Shown piece after piece: positions 35,848-46,927 of a DNA stretch of 64,000 nt (within the stretch, counting starts at the first letter, position 1; the number at the start of each line of letters is the position of its first letter). A program made the position numbers and the translations under genes. The DNA comes from Variovorax sp. OK212 (GTDB taxonomy: Bacteria > Pseudomonadota > Gammaproteobacteria > Burkholderiales > Burkholderiaceae_C): contig NZ_FOLP01000006.1 in NCBI RefSeq assembly GCF_900112425.1, positions 62,001 to 126,000 on the forward strand. Reading direction: 5' to 3'. The notes below the pieces were generated by a model, which saw only the letters and a list, made by a program, of their open reading frames with translations, was not told the origin of the DNA and ran no database searches.

Positions 35848-36489
35848 TCAGGTGTTGCGCAACTCGCGTGTACCGACCGGCGTGTCGGGGCCGGTGCGCA
35901 AGCTGCGCTCGATGAACTCACGCGCAATGGCTTGCGCATTGGCCGGCGCGGGCGCGTTGAAGGACATGCGGTACTTCAGCAGCCGCCCGCCGCGTGCCGT
36001 GAGGTAGGTGTACGAGTCGTAGGCTTTGCCGTCGCGGGCGTTCACCAGCCGAAAGGAGATCGAGCGGAACGTCAGCCCTTCGATGCGCACGTCGCGCGTG
36101 GGACCCGTCCTGGCGCTGGCGTAGAGGCCTTGCGCGGTGGCGCGCTGCACCTCGGCGATGGTGCTCTTGAACTGCTCGTCGAACTGCGGATCGTCCACGC
36201 CGGGGCGCCAGTCGGTGCGCTTCATGTCGTAGATGTAGACATCGATCCAGCCGACGCTGCTCTCGAAGCGATGGCTGCGCCCGAGCCCGGCATTCATCGC
36301 CTCGTAGGAGCGGGTGTTGATGTAGCGCCACTGGACGCCCGTGGGCCTGGGTGCTGCTGGCGGCTCCTCGGCTGCGGCGCTGTCGGGCGCTCCAGGCGAA
36401 GTGGCCGGCGAAGTGCCCGGCGAGGTGCCAGGTGCCGTCGCGCATGCGCAAAGCAGGGTGGAGAGAAGCAGGGCGGACAGCAGTTTCAT
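35848..36489 (-). CDS. Lipoprotein, unknown function
   Basis: This 213-residue protein has a short signal with a lipobox (MKLLSALLLSTLLCACATAP), then a Pro/Ser/Thr-rich linker of about 25 residues and a folded domain (VQWRYINTRSYEAMNAGLG to the end). It is exported and lipid-anchored. The domain is not recognised. The ATG at 36489 is chosen because it begins the signal; an upstream ATG would put 17 residues before it. Confidence 0.7.
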   Translation of the reverse strand: MKLLSALLLSTLLCACATAPGTSPGTSPATSPGAPDSAAAEEPPAAPRPTGVQWRYINTRSYEAMNAGLGRSHRFESSVGWIDVYIYDMKRTDWRPGVDDPQFDEQFKSTIAEVQRATAQGLYASARTGPTRDVRIEGLTFRSISFRLVNARDGKAYDSYTYLTARGGRLLKYRMSFNAPAPANAQAIAREFIERSLRTGPDTPVGTRELRNT

Positions 36490-36549
36490 GGCCGGCTCCG
36501 TGGGGCGAAAAGGGGTGACGCGCAACAGATCATGCGCCACGCGACCGCC

Positions 36550-36555
36550 TATACT
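36550..36555 (+). promoter_or_regulatory. Candidate -10 hexamer of tRNA-Gly gene
   Basis: TATACT at 36550-36555 lies 43 bases upstream of the mature tRNA start and matches the -10 consensus in 5 of 6 positions. No good -35 box is visible at the expected distance. Confidence 0.35.
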
Positions 36556-36598
36556 CGCGGCTGTCGCTTTTCGCAGCTGCGTTCGGCGGCCACGAGAT

Positions 36599-36672
36599 GC
36601 GGGTGTAGTTCAATGGCAGAACGGCAGCTTCCCAAGCTTCATACGAGGGTTCGATTCCCTTCACCCGCTCCA
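36599..36672 (+). tRNA. glyU: tRNA-Gly (anticodon CCC)
   Basis: The 74-base cloverleaf includes an encoded 3' CCA at 36670-36672. The acceptor stem pairs GCGGGTG with CACCCGC. The D-loop GTTCAATGGCAGAAC and the T-arm GAGGGTTCGATTCCCTT are canonical, and the anticodon loop TTCCCAA gives CCC, reading GGG. It closely matches E. coli tRNA-Gly(CCC) in overall sequence. The anticodon stem (GCAGC with GCTTC) has one C-U mismatch, which is unusual and described as a finding. Confidence 0.93.
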
Positions 36673-36732
36673 GCAAAGCCCCGCGCCCGAGAGCGCCGCG
36701 GCATCCGGCGGCGAGGCAGTGGCCTCTCGCCT

Positions 36733-37116
36733 TCACCCGTGCGAATCGTCCTCCGGAAGCACGTACATCCCGACGCGCGACGCGCGCCCCGGTTTCTTCT
36801 TCGACAAGTCCAGCCAGGCCAGCCCGACCTCGATCTTCACATCGGGCAGTGCCGCGTCTTCCGGCCCGTCGTCGACCACGACGGCGAAGCCTCGCTCGCG
36901 CAACCGTTCGATCACGGACAGGTCCAGCCCCGCACCGTTGTAGATGTTGCGGCTTGCCAGCCGGTGTGCATGAAAGAACGCTTCATAGCCGATGCCCGGA
37001 AGCGTCTTGGCCACCTCGTTCCATCTCAGAATCAGCCGTGCGCCTTCAGGCCACGGCTGGACCGCGAGCGTCTTCAACGCTGCCACGACCCGCTCCATCT
37101 CGCTTGCGCCGGACAT
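36733..37116 (-). CDS. Hypothetical protein, 127 aa
   Basis: The frame starts at ATG 37116 behind a GAGGCGGAG-like ribosome site. The product has an N-terminal helical part (MERVVAALKTLAVQP) and a compact C-terminal part (GFAVVVDDGPEDAALPDVKI) and is hydrophilic. No family is recognised and there are no catalytic motifs. An upstream in-frame ATG at 37179 would add a less convincing N-terminus. Confidence 0.6.
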   Translation of the reverse strand: MSGASEMERVVAALKTLAVQPWPEGARLILRWNEVAKTLPGIGYEAFFHAHRLASRNIYNGAGLDLSVIERLRERGFAVVVDDGPEDAALPDVKIEVGLAWLDLSKKKPGRASRVGMYVLPEDDSHG

Positions 37117-37252
37117 CTCCGCCTCATGTAGTTTCGCGGGATGGTATCTCGCCGCCGAGCGGCTACGGCACAAATTCACTGTGCGTTCACGATTGCAAAT
37201 CGATTGTTAATACTTGTGAATTAATTCCTGGGAGAGTGTGGTTTCGGCGCCT

Positions 37253-37495
37253 ATGCTCATTGGCATGCGAGCGCCTTCCTCCCTCCTCGAACTTCCCGAC
37301 GGCTGGTCCGCGGATTTCGAAATCATGAGGACGGTCCACGGCTCCTACGCGGGCATCGCCAAGCTGAGCCTGCAGGGCGTACAGAAATGCGCGCTCGTGA
37401 TCACGCAGCAACTGACCTGGGACGGCGCCTTCGAGCGCGCCTGCGTTCGCGCCGCCCATTTCGTCAAGGAATGGGTCGCCAGCCCGCGCGATTGA
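37253..37495 (+). CDS. Small hypothetical protein, about 80 aa
   Basis: This short frame could start at GTG 37238, ATG 37253 or ATG 37265. The product (about 76-85 residues) contains a compact sequence GSYAGIAKLSLQGVQKCALV and ends FVKEWVASPRD. No family is recognised. The AT-rich upstream region and a GGGAGAG stretch at about 37230 suggest a genuine gene, but the start is uncertain. Confidence 0.5.
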   Translation: MLIGMRAPSSLLELPDGWSADFEIMRTVHGSYAGIAKLSLQGVQKCALVITQQLTWDGAFERACVRAAHFVKEWVASPRD

Positions 37496-37626
37496 CAGCC
37501 TGCGCCCGGGTGACGCGGCGCGCGCCGTGACATCTGGGAACGTTCTTCACAGAAGCGATGTGCGCGGGCACGCGGCGCGGGCCGTTGTCTTCCCATCGGG
37601 ATCTTTCCCGCACTTCTGGAGACGAC

Positions 37627-37986
37627 GTGAGCTTTCATCGAAACATTCTCAAGATCGCCGCACTGGGCGTGGCCGCCGCGGGCGCGCTGTTCGCGGCCAC
37701 TTCTGCCAATGCCGCGACGAGCTGGTCCATCGGCGTGAACCTTCCGGGCGTCGTGGTGAGCGAGCCCGCGCCGGTGTACTACGAGCCGGCCCCCGTGTAT
37801 TCGCCGCCGGCGCCGGTCTACTACCAGCCGCCGCCGGTGCGCTATCGCCCGCCCGCCGTCTACGAGCCGGCACCCGTCTACTACGAGCCCGGCCCGCGCT
37901 GGGGCCATGAAGAGCGTCGCGAATGGCGCCGCCGCGAGTGGGAGCGCCGCGAGCACTATCGCCGCTACCACGAAGACCGCGACTGA
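37627..37986 (+). CDS. Secreted Tyr/Pro-rich repeat protein
   Basis: This 119-residue protein starts at GTG 37627 with GGAG just upstream. It has a signal peptide (residues 1-29, SANAA), then about 50 residues of a repeated PAPVYYEP-like unit with Pro-Val-Tyr in most copies. The C-terminal tail is rich in Arg, Glu and His (HEERREWRRREWERREHYRR). The mature protein is probably disordered and exported to the periplasm or cell surface. It belongs to the widespread small YXP-rich secreted proteins of Burkholderiales, whose role is unknown. Confidence 0.72.
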   Translation: MSFHRNILKIAALGVAAAGALFAATSANAATSWSIGVNLPGVVVSEPAPVYYEPAPVYSPPAPVYYQPPPVRYRPPAVYEPAPVYYEPGPRWGHEERREWRRREWERREHYRRYHEDRD

Positions 37987-38261
37987 GCGCTGACCCGTTT
38001 TTCGGAGCCCTCGCAAAATAATTTCGTGCACTGCCTCTTTCGTGGGCACCGTGTTGCAGGCCACGCCAGGCAACGGTTTGGCGCGCTTCGCACACGGTTT
38101 TCCACAACGTTGTCCCCATCGGAAAGGGACAACGCGTCATTGCCATGTGGTAGGCGGATCAAAGGAGGTAGCCCGAAGGTAGGCGCCTGCCGATAGACGC
38201 CGCGGGCCGAGCGGGAGGAACATGCAGGCGTGCGCGCAGTCGCGCAAAAAAGGAGCGTGAA

Positions 38262-38549
38262 ATGACGTTCGACTTCCTGTTTCGCCCGACCCACACCGCC
38301 TATCTCCGGCGTGCCGCGGCACTGCTGGAAGAGGCGCAGATGGCGCGCATCGAGCACCAGGCCGCAGCGGAGCATCACAGCGCGCTGGCGCGGATGTATG
38401 CCGAGCGTGTCAGGCGCCTGGAGAACGAGCTCTACCGCCAGCCGCGCAACCCCGAGACGCACGCTCCGGCGGATGCCGCCACCGACGACCGGCCGCAGCT
38501 GTATTCGCTGGACGCGAACCGCAAGCCGGGCCTGACCTCGGCAACCTAG
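38262..38549 (+). CDS. Hypothetical protein, 95 aa
   Basis: An AAAGGAGCG ribosome site immediately precedes ATG 38262. The product is mostly helical, with a long amphipathic stretch YLRRAAALLEEAQMARIEHQ and a second helix AALARM-like to about residue 60, followed by a polar tail. The heptad-like Leu/Ala spacing suggests a small coiled coil. No family is recognised. It is the last gene before a gene-free region. Confidence 0.65.
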   Translation: MTFDFLFRPTHTAYLRRAAALLEEAQMARIEHQAAAEHHSALARMYAERVRRLENELYRQPRNPETHAPADAATDDRPQLYSLDANRKPGLTSAT

Positions 38550-38569
38550 AACGGCGCGGGCAAAAAAAT

Positions 38570-38585
38570 ACCCGCCGAAGCGGGT
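38570..38585 (-). terminator. Minus-strand intrinsic terminator
   Basis: The hairpin ACCCGC-cgaa-GCGGGT at 38570-38585 is followed, on the minus strand, by the run ATTTTTTT. It would stop leftward transcripts coming from the region 38586-39326. Confidence 0.55.
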
Positions 38586-38910
38586 GTCGAGGAGCCCTCG
38601 CGGGCGCTCTAAGAAAACAGAGAGCTCTTCTTTTGTACGGCCCTGTTGCGTGACAGCGTCGGTATCGTCGGTGGGTATCCGGGGAGCGCCTGTCAGTCAG
38701 AGACAGTCAGCCGCCGTAGGACACTCATCGAAACGTGAACTAATTGGCAATTTCCAAAGGCTCGCCTGAAGGGGTTCCGGTGCGGCGCCCACACGCAATC
38801 CGGAAGTGTCGGTCCCGTCCGACACGCTCTTGTCGCTTGAAGCCCTAGATTTTGCGGACTCGCTCTACGTGCGAGTTCTCTGTGTGTGACAGCACTCAAG
38901 AGGTTCACAA

Positions 38911-39000
38911 CCCAGCCCTGTGCTGGGTTTTTTTTGTTCTTTTCCAGCCCTGTGCTGGGTTTTTTTGTTCTTTTCCAGCCCTGTGAGCCGGGTTTTTTTG
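38911..39000 (+). terminator. Three tandem intrinsic terminators in a 31-bp repeat
   Basis: The hairpin CCCAGCCCTGTGCTGGG followed by a T-run and gttctttt occurs at about 38911-38943. A second copy lies at 38944-38974 and a divergent third copy (ccagccctgtgagccggg plus seven T) at 38975-39000. Each is a rho-independent terminator for rightward transcripts. Confidence 0.8.
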
Positions 39001-39008
39001 ATGTTTGT

Positions 39009-39326
39009 CTATCTGAAAAGCTCGAACTGAAACGCCGTCGTGTGCGGGTTGCTCAGCAGCGGGCCGGCCATTTCGCTCGCGTGGTCCCAGGCGTCGCGCC
39101 ATGCACGCGCCAGGGTGATCTGCGCGTCGGTGAGCGCGTCCGACCCCGACTCGAGCTGGCTCGCCCACGCCCGGTAGCACTTCACCACGCGGGTGGGGGC
39201 GCCGATGCGTTGTTCGAGCAGTCGCAGGAAGGTGAAGCGGACTTCCATCAGGTCGCGAATGGAGAGGTTGTTGCCTTCCAGTCGCACTGTGTAGGGTTGC
39301 TCGCGGGGTGCTGTGTTTTCGAACAT
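39009..39326 (-). CDS. Hypothetical protein, 105 aa
   Basis: The frame starts at ATG 39326. The product is mostly helical and cytoplasmic (IRDLMEVRFTFLRLLEQRIG, ARAWRDAWDHASEMAGPLL), with no recognised family. Its stop codon lies next to the right-pointing tandem terminators. Downstream, leftward transcription could end at 38570-38585. Confidence 0.6.
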   Translation of the reverse strand: MFENTAPREQPYTVRLEGNNLSIRDLMEVRFTFLRLLEQRIGAPTRVVKCYRAWASQLESGSDALTDAQITLARAWRDAWDHASEMAGPLLSNPHTTAFQFELFR

Positions 39327-39538
39327 CGGGCTCGCATGCAAAAAGTTGCGAGCCAACTTGCCAGAGCGCAATACCGCTCTTCCGAAGGTCTCAGGCCTCG
39401 CCTCTAGAAAGGTGTGAGCGGCGGATGGTAGCGAGGCGTGTGTTGCAGAAACCGGGACGGCGGTTCCGGTTTGTTGCTTTAGCCGTGTGCATTTGCGCGG
39501 CCTTCGCAGACGCGGTAGGCAATATCCGGGCGAAGCGC

Positions 39539-40363
39539 TCAGCGCAGGAACACGTGCTGCATGAACTGGCGAATCGGGTATTGGATCACCGTCTGCAGCT
39601 TCGCCGGCAGCTCCAGCGGCCGCATCAGCATCTTCAGCGTGGTGCCCGCGCTGAGGTTGGTGCGGATGGTGCTGTTCATGCGCGCGCTCAACTCCTGCAC
39701 GTAGGCCGTGTCGCTGGCCCGCGCCGGCGATCGGGTCTGCACCACGTGGCGGATCGCGCAGTCGGCGTCCTCGCTCTTGAGCTCGAGCGTGCGCTGCCCG
39801 ATGGTGCGGAACACGCGCAGGCGGCTGAGTTTTTCTTCCGTCCGGTAGCGCCGGTAGAAGCGGTAGAAGTGCTTGTAGTGATTGACCTCGTCGGTCGCGA
39901 TGCGGGTGGCGAGGTCGCGCAGCACCGGCTCGTCGGTGCCGCGCGCCATGGCGCGGTAGTAGGTGGCGGTGCCGGTCTCGACCACGCAGCGCGCGGTCAT
40001 TTCAAGGGCGCGCGTCGGGGCCAGCAGCTCGACCTTGCAGTAGGTCGCGTATTCCTCGAGAAAGCCCCGGTAGGCGGTCTCCCAGTCGAACTCGGGCCAC
40101 ACGTGTTCCACGTAGGCGCGAAGCGCCTTGCCGTGCTGCAGTTCCTCGAGTTCCCAATGGTTGGAGAGCCAGTCGGTGACTTCGTCGTCGCCCTTGAAGA
40201 AGTCGACCAGGTTCTGCGTGTAGAGGTCGGAGCCGCTTTCGATGAAGGAGGCGCACGTCACCAGGTAGAAAAGGTTTTCGTCGGGGCGGACCTCGTCTAG
40301 CGCGATGCGCGCAAAGTCCAGGTCTTCGATCTTCCAGTGCTGTTCCGCCTCTTGGCTTGCCAT
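39539..40363 (-). CDS. Ferritin-like diiron-fold protein
   Basis: This 274-residue all-helical protein has the carboxylate/His spacing of a four-helix diiron fold: NHWELEELQHGKALRAYVEH (ExxH) and later DEVNHYKHFYRF (ExxH). Metal-ligand Glu candidates also lie in the first and third helices. Such folds occur in ferritin-like oxidases, desaturases and oxygenases. The start at 40363 follows an AAGGAG ribosome site. It is divergent from alaS across 252 bases. The substrate is unknown. Confidence 0.78.
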   Translation of the reverse strand: MASQEAEQHWKIEDLDFARIALDEVRPDENLFYLVTCASFIESGSDLYTQNLVDFFKGDDEVTDWLSNHWELEELQHGKALRAYVEHVWPEFDWETAYRGFLEEYATYCKVELLAPTRALEMTARCVVETGTATYYRAMARGTDEPVLRDLATRIATDEVNHYKHFYRFYRRYRTEEKLSRLRVFRTIGQRTLELKSEDADCAIRHVVQTRSPARASDTAYVQELSARMNSTIRTNLSAGTTLKMLMRPLELPAKLQTVIQYPIRQFMQHVFLR

Positions 40364-40509
40364 GCAAACTCCTTGATCTTTTGTGTCCGTACAAGTACGG
40401 ATGGCGCAGACCGTGTTTGGTTCTCGTTTTTTGCGCCAGGACACATATTAGCCGTGGCGCCCCGATCACGCAGTTTCCCGCAGGGCGGCGCGGGCGCCAT
40501 AGGCAAACC

Positions 40510-40515
40510 TATAAT
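40510..40515 (+). promoter_or_regulatory. Candidate -10 hexamer of alaS
   Basis: A perfect TATAAT hexamer lies at 40510-40515, 101 bases before the alaS start codon. No clear -35 box is seen at 17 bases, so the call rests on the -10 alone. Confidence 0.4.
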
Positions 40516-40615
40516 TGTTTGTTCAAGCAAATCAAGCAGTTAGGCCGGTTCGCCGCAGTGGGTTCGACACGAGGTCGCCATCGCCGCGCCGCCTCGACAG
40601 AAGACGAATCCAAAG

Positions 40616-43240
<2,625 letters not shown>

Positions 43241-43293
43241 CGCGTCCCACGCGTCTGACGAACCCCGCCGGCCCCAAAGGACACACGCACTTC

Positions 43294-44310
43294 ATGCCAG
43301 AAGACATTCCCGGTGAAGTGCTCGTGATGGGGGCCGGCACCATCGGGTGCTTCATCGGCGGCCGCCTCGCGGCGGCCGGTGTGCCCGTGACCTTCGTCGG
43401 CCGTCCGCGCGTGCTCGAGAAGCTCGCCGTGAACGGCCTCACGCTCACCGACATCGACGGCGCGAAGCACAAGCTCCCCGCCGAGTCGTTGCAGCTGAGC
43501 GAACAGGTGCCCTCGGGCGCACGGCCCGCGCTGGTGCTGCTGTGCGTGAAGAGCGGCGCCACCGCCGAGGCGGCCGGCGAGCTGGCGTTTTCGCTGCCCG
43601 CGGGCACCACCGTGGTCTCGCTGCAGAACGGCATTTCCAATTGCGCCGCGGCCTCGCAGACCGGGCCGTCGCTCAATGTGCGCGCCGGCATGGTGCCGTA
43701 CAACGTGGCAGAGATCGGCCCCGGCGCCTTCCACCGCGGCACGCCCGGCCGGCTGGCCGCCGAAGACGACGAGACGCTGCGCCCGTGGCTGCCCGTGTTC
43801 GAGCGCGCCGGCGTGCCGCTCGACCTGCATGCCGACCTGCTGCCCGTGCAGTGGGGCAAGCTCATGCTCAACCTCAACAACCCCGTCAACGCGCTCTCGG
43901 GCCTGCCGCTGCGCGAAGAGCTGATGCTGCGCGGCTACCGCCGCTGCTTCGCCTCGCTGATCGACGAGGCGCTGAGCATCCTCAACGTGGCGGGCATCGC
44001 TCCGGCGCAGGTCGCGGCCGTGCCGGCGCGCCGGCTGCCGGGCCTGCTGCGCTTGCCCGACTGGCTGTTTCGCATCGTCGCGGCGCGCATGCTGCGCGTC
44101 GACGCCAAGGCGCGCTCCAGCATGGCCGACGACCTGGCCCTGGGCCGCCGCACCGAGATCGACGCGCTCAGCGGCGAGGTGGTGCGCCTCGCGCAGGAGC
44201 ACGGCCTGAGCGCGCCGCGCAACGCGCGCATGGTCGCGCTGCTCGAAGCATGGCCGCAGAACCCCAGGCGCTGGACGGCACGCCAATTGCAGGACGCGCT
44301 GGGCCTCTAG
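43294..44310 (+). CDS. Ketopantoate reductase-family oxidoreductase (PanE/ApbA-like)
   Basis: This 338-residue protein has a Rossmann fold with VMGAGTIGCFIGGRL at the N-terminus and the catalytic-Lys region VQWGKLMLNLNNPVNALSG. The pattern matches the 2-dehydropantoate 2-reductase family. Biosynthetic PanE is possible, but the protein could also reduce other 2-ketoacids. It lies 53 bases after alaS and 84 bases before dadA. Confidence 0.8.
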   Translation: MPEDIPGEVLVMGAGTIGCFIGGRLAAAGVPVTFVGRPRVLEKLAVNGLTLTDIDGAKHKLPAESLQLSEQVPSGARPALVLLCVKSGATAEAAGELAFSLPAGTTVVSLQNGISNCAAASQTGPSLNVRAGMVPYNVAEIGPGAFHRGTPGRLAAEDDETLRPWLPVFERAGVPLDLHADLLPVQWGKLMLNLNNPVNALSGLPLREELMLRGYRRCFASLIDEALSILNVAGIAPAQVAAVPARRLPGLLRLPDWLFRIVAARMLRVDAKARSSMADDLALGRRTEIDALSGEVVRLAQEHGLSAPRNARMVALLEAWPQNPRRWTARQLQDALGL

Positions 44311-44394
44311 GCTTCTGGTGATCCGGCGTCCGGCGTCCGGCCCTGTACCCTCGGCCCCATCGCGCTGGATGGCGGCTTCGAAAGGGTTGTTCTC

Positions 44395-45654
44395 ATGCAG
44401 GTCCTGATTCTCGGCAGCGGTGTCATCGGCACCTCGGTGGCGTACTACCTGGCGCGCGCCGGGCACGAGGTGACGGTGCTGGAGCGCCAGCCGGCGCCCG
44501 CGCTCGAAACCAGCTTCGGCAATGCGGGCGAGGTGTCGCCGGGCTACTCGGCGCCGTGGGCCGGGCCGGGCGTGCCGGTCAAGGCCATCAAGTGGATGCT
44601 GATGCGGCACAGCCCACTGGTCATCAAGCCCATGCTCGACCCCGCCATGTGGCTCTGGGGCCTCGCGATGCTGCGCAACTGCACGCAGGCGCGCTACGAG
44701 ATCAACAAGGGCCGCATGGTGCGGCTGGCCGAATACAGCCGCGACTGCCTGAAGGCGCTGCGTGCCGACACCGGCATTGCCTACGACGAGCGCATGCAGG
44801 GCACGCTGCAGCTCTTTCGCACGCAGCAGCAGCTCGACGGCACCTCGAAAGACGTCGAGGTGCTCCAGGCCTCCGGCGTGCCGTACCAGCTGCTCGACCG
44901 CGAAGGCTGCGTGCAGTACGAGCCCGCGCTCGCGGCGGTCAAGCAGAAGTTCGTCGGCGGCCTGCGCCTGCCGGGCGACGAGACCGGTGACTGTTTCAAG
45001 TTCACGCAGGCGCTGGCCAGGCTGGCGCAGGCCGAGGGCGTGCGCTTCAGGTTCGGCGTGAACATCCAGGCCATCGAACACGACGCGGGCAAGGGCGTGA
45101 CGGCCGTGCGCACCGACGCCGGCAACTTCACGGCCGACCGCTACGTGGTCGCGCTCGGCAGCTACTCGCCCGCGCTGGTCAAGCCGCTGGGCATCGCGCT
45201 GCCGGTGTACCCGGTCAAGGGCTTCTCGATCACCGTGCCCATCACCGATGCCGGCGGCGCGCCTGAATCGACCGTGATGGACGAGACCTTCAAGGTGGCC
45301 GTCACGCGGCTCGGCGACCGCATCCGCGTGGGCGGCACCGCGCAGCTGTCGGGCTTCGACCTGCGGCTCGACGCCAGCCGCCGCGACACGCTGGAGCACG
45401 TGGTGACCGACCTGTTCCCGCGCGGCGGCAACGTGCGCGACGCCTCCTTCTGGACCGGCCTGCGCCCCATGACGCCCGACGGCACGCCGGTGATCGGCGC
45501 CACCCGCATTCCCAACCTGATGCTGAGCACCGGCCACGGCACGCTGGGCTGGACCATGGCCGCCGGCACCGGCCGCGTGATGGCCGACCTGATCGCGGGC
45601 AGGGCGCCCGGGATCGACATGGACGGCCTCACTGTCGCGCGCTACGGCGGCTGA
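44395..45654 (+). CDS. dadA: D-amino acid dehydrogenase small subunit (DadA)
   Basis: This 419-residue FAD-dependent dehydrogenase oxidises D-amino acids to 2-ketoacids, feeding electrons to quinones. The N-terminal dinucleotide-binding motif is [20 protein letters not shown], followed by [20 protein letters not shown], and the C-terminus has [20 protein letters not shown] and [14 protein letters not shown]. These fit DadA closely. A strong terminator follows 41 bases after its stop. Confidence 0.92.
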   Translation: MQVLILGSGVIGTSVAYYLARAGHEVTVLERQPAPALETSFGNAGEVSPGYSAPWAGPGVPVKAIKWMLMRHSPLVIKPMLDPAMWLWGLAMLRNCTQARYEINKGRMVRLAEYSRDCLKALRADTGIAYDERMQGTLQLFRTQQQLDGTSKDVEVLQASGVPYQLLDREGCVQYEPALAAVKQKFVGGLRLPGDETGDCFKFTQALARLAQAEGVRFRFGVNIQAIEHDAGKGVTAVRTDAGNFTADRYVVALGSYSPALVKPLGIALPVYPVKGFSITVPITDAGGAPESTVMDETFKVAVTRLGDRIRVGGTAQLSGFDLRLDASRRDTLEHVVTDLFPRGGNVRDASFWTGLRPMTPDGTPVIGATRIPNLMLSTGHGTLGWTMAAGTGRVMADLIAGRAPGIDMDGLTVARYGG

Positions 45655-45694
45655 GCCCCCCACGCGCCCGAGCTCCCAGGCTCACGACCCCCGG

Positions 45695-45728
45695 AACAGG
45701 GCGGCACCGACAGGTGCCGCCCTGTTTT
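45695..45728 (+). terminator. Rho-independent terminator after dadA
   Basis: A perfect 14-base-pair stem (45695-45708 with 45713-45726, loop GACA) is followed by a short T-run. It isolates the dadA transcript from the catabolic cluster to the right. Confidence 0.9.
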
Positions 45729-45875
45729 CGTTGCGTTACTTCTTCGTTCCCGGTAGCTAGGGTTTCTACTTAGTCACGAAGTTGTCTTCGTCGGTATTCT
45801 TCGTGGCGTTCCATTAATAAATCGTTGTTTCATTAGAGAAGCAGTCAAGCGCAAGCCACCGACCCCACGGACACG
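45729..45875. promoter_or_regulatory. Upstream control region of the catabolic cluster
   Basis: This 147-base region is clearly poorer in G+C than its surroundings. It contains the inverted repeat CGAAG-ttgt-CTTCG at 45777-45790 and two imperfect direct repeats TTCCATTAATAAA (45809-45821) and TTTCATTAGAGAA (45828-45840), with starts 19 bases apart. Such repeats are candidate binding sites for the cluster-encoded IclR protein. Function is inferred. Confidence 0.45.
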
Positions 45876-46868
45876 ATGCAACACACACGCCGCCACGCCA
45901 CTGCCGCCATCGCCGCTGCCATTTCCCTGGCCGCCGCTTGCGCCTCCGGACTCGCCTGGGCAGACAGCTACCCGAGCAAGCCGATCACGTTGGTCGTTGC
46001 CTATCCGGCCGGTGGCGACACCGACGCGCTGGCGCGGCTGTTCGCCGAAAAGCTGGCGACGCGCGTCGGCCAGCCCGTGGTGGTCGACAACCGCCCCGGC
46101 GCCAGCGGCATCATCGGCAGCGCCTTTGTCTCCAAGGCCGCGCCCGACGGCTACACGCTGCTGCTCGCGCCCAGCACCTTCTCGATCGCGCAGCTGGTGC
46201 TCAAGACCAACGGCTCGTCGAGCTACGACGTGCTCAACGGCTTCACGCCCATCGTGCAGACCGGCAGCCAGCCGCTGTTCCTGGTGGCCAGCGGCGGCAG
46301 CGGCTTCGCCAGCCTGAAGGACGCCGTGGCGGCCGCCAAGGGCGGCAAGTCGCTGAGCTACGCGAGTCCGGGCAGCGGCTCGCCGATGCACATCCTCGGC
46401 GAGATGTTCGCCCGTGCCTCGGGCACCAGCCTGGCGCACGTGCCGTACAAGGGCGTCGCGCCGGCCGTCAACGACGTGCTGGGCGGCCATGTGCCCGTCA
46501 CCTTCATCACGCTCGGTCCCGTGGCGCCGTACTTCGCCAACGGCAAGATGCGCCCGCTGGCCGTGGCCTCGGCCCAGCGCTCGCCACTCGCGCCCAATGT
46601 GCCGACGCTGGCCGAGCAGGGCTACAAGGACGTCGAGGTGACCGCCTGGAACGGCCTCTGGGGCCCGCGCAACCTGCCGCCCGAGACCGTGAAGACGCTC
46701 AACGGCCACTTCAACGAAATCCTCAAGATGCCCGACATCGTCGCGCGCATGGCGGTGCTCGGCACCACGCCCGTGGGCGGCGACGCCGGCGTGCTCGGCA
46801 AGACCAACGCCGCCGACTACGCGCGCTTCGGCGCCGTCATCAAGGAGCTCGGCATCCAGGCCGACTGA
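45876..46868 (+). CDS. Bug-family (TTT) periplasmic receptor
   Basis: This 330-residue periplasmic binding protein of the Bug family has a signal peptide (to about residue 29, GLAWADS). The core has the family segments YPSKPITLVVAYPAGGDTD, DNRPGASGIIGSAFV, ASPGSGSPMHILGE and HVPYKGVAPAVNDVLGG. Bug receptors bind carboxylated compounds for TctAB permeases. No TctA or TctB gene lies nearby. It opens the catabolic cluster, so it probably senses or delivers the growth substrate. Confidence 0.88.
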   Translation: MQHTRRHATAAIAAAISLAAACASGLAWADSYPSKPITLVVAYPAGGDTDALARLFAEKLATRVGQPVVVDNRPGASGIIGSAFVSKAAPDGYTLLLAPSTFSIAQLVLKTNGSSSYDVLNGFTPIVQTGSQPLFLVASGGSGFASLKDAVAAAKGGKSLSYASPGSGSPMHILGEMFARASGTSLAHVPYKGVAPAVNDVLGGHVPVTFITLGPVAPYFANGKMRPLAVASAQRSPLAPNVPTLAEQGYKDVEVTAWNGLWGPRNLPPETVKTLNGHFNEILKMPDIVARMAVLGTTPVGGDAGVLGKTNAADYARFGAVIKELGIQAD

Positions 46869-46927
46869 CCCGAACCGCACTGCACCGCACCGCACCACGC
46901 CGCACCCCCGCATCCCGCACATCCGCC

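Larger units (their letters stand above)
38550..39008. other. Gene-free region of 459 bases
   Basis: No convincing coding frame is present in either direction. Several small hairpins lie at 38570-38585 and at 38800-38880 (for example gtgtcggtcccgtccgacac and ctcgctctacgtgcgag). The right end consists of three tandem terminator-like units at 38911-39000. The stretch could hold a small untranslated RNA, but none is recognised. Confidence 0.6.

Noticed and set aside
37987-38261. Short frames between the Tyr/Pro-rich gene and the 95-aa gene.
   Set aside because: They overlap in several frames, lack ribosome sites and show no coherent composition. Treated as a normal intergenic gap.
38584-38769. 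A 61-codon frame in the gene-free region.
   Set aside because: It lies within the hairpin-rich stretch, has low-complexity Ser/Arg composition and no ribosome site.
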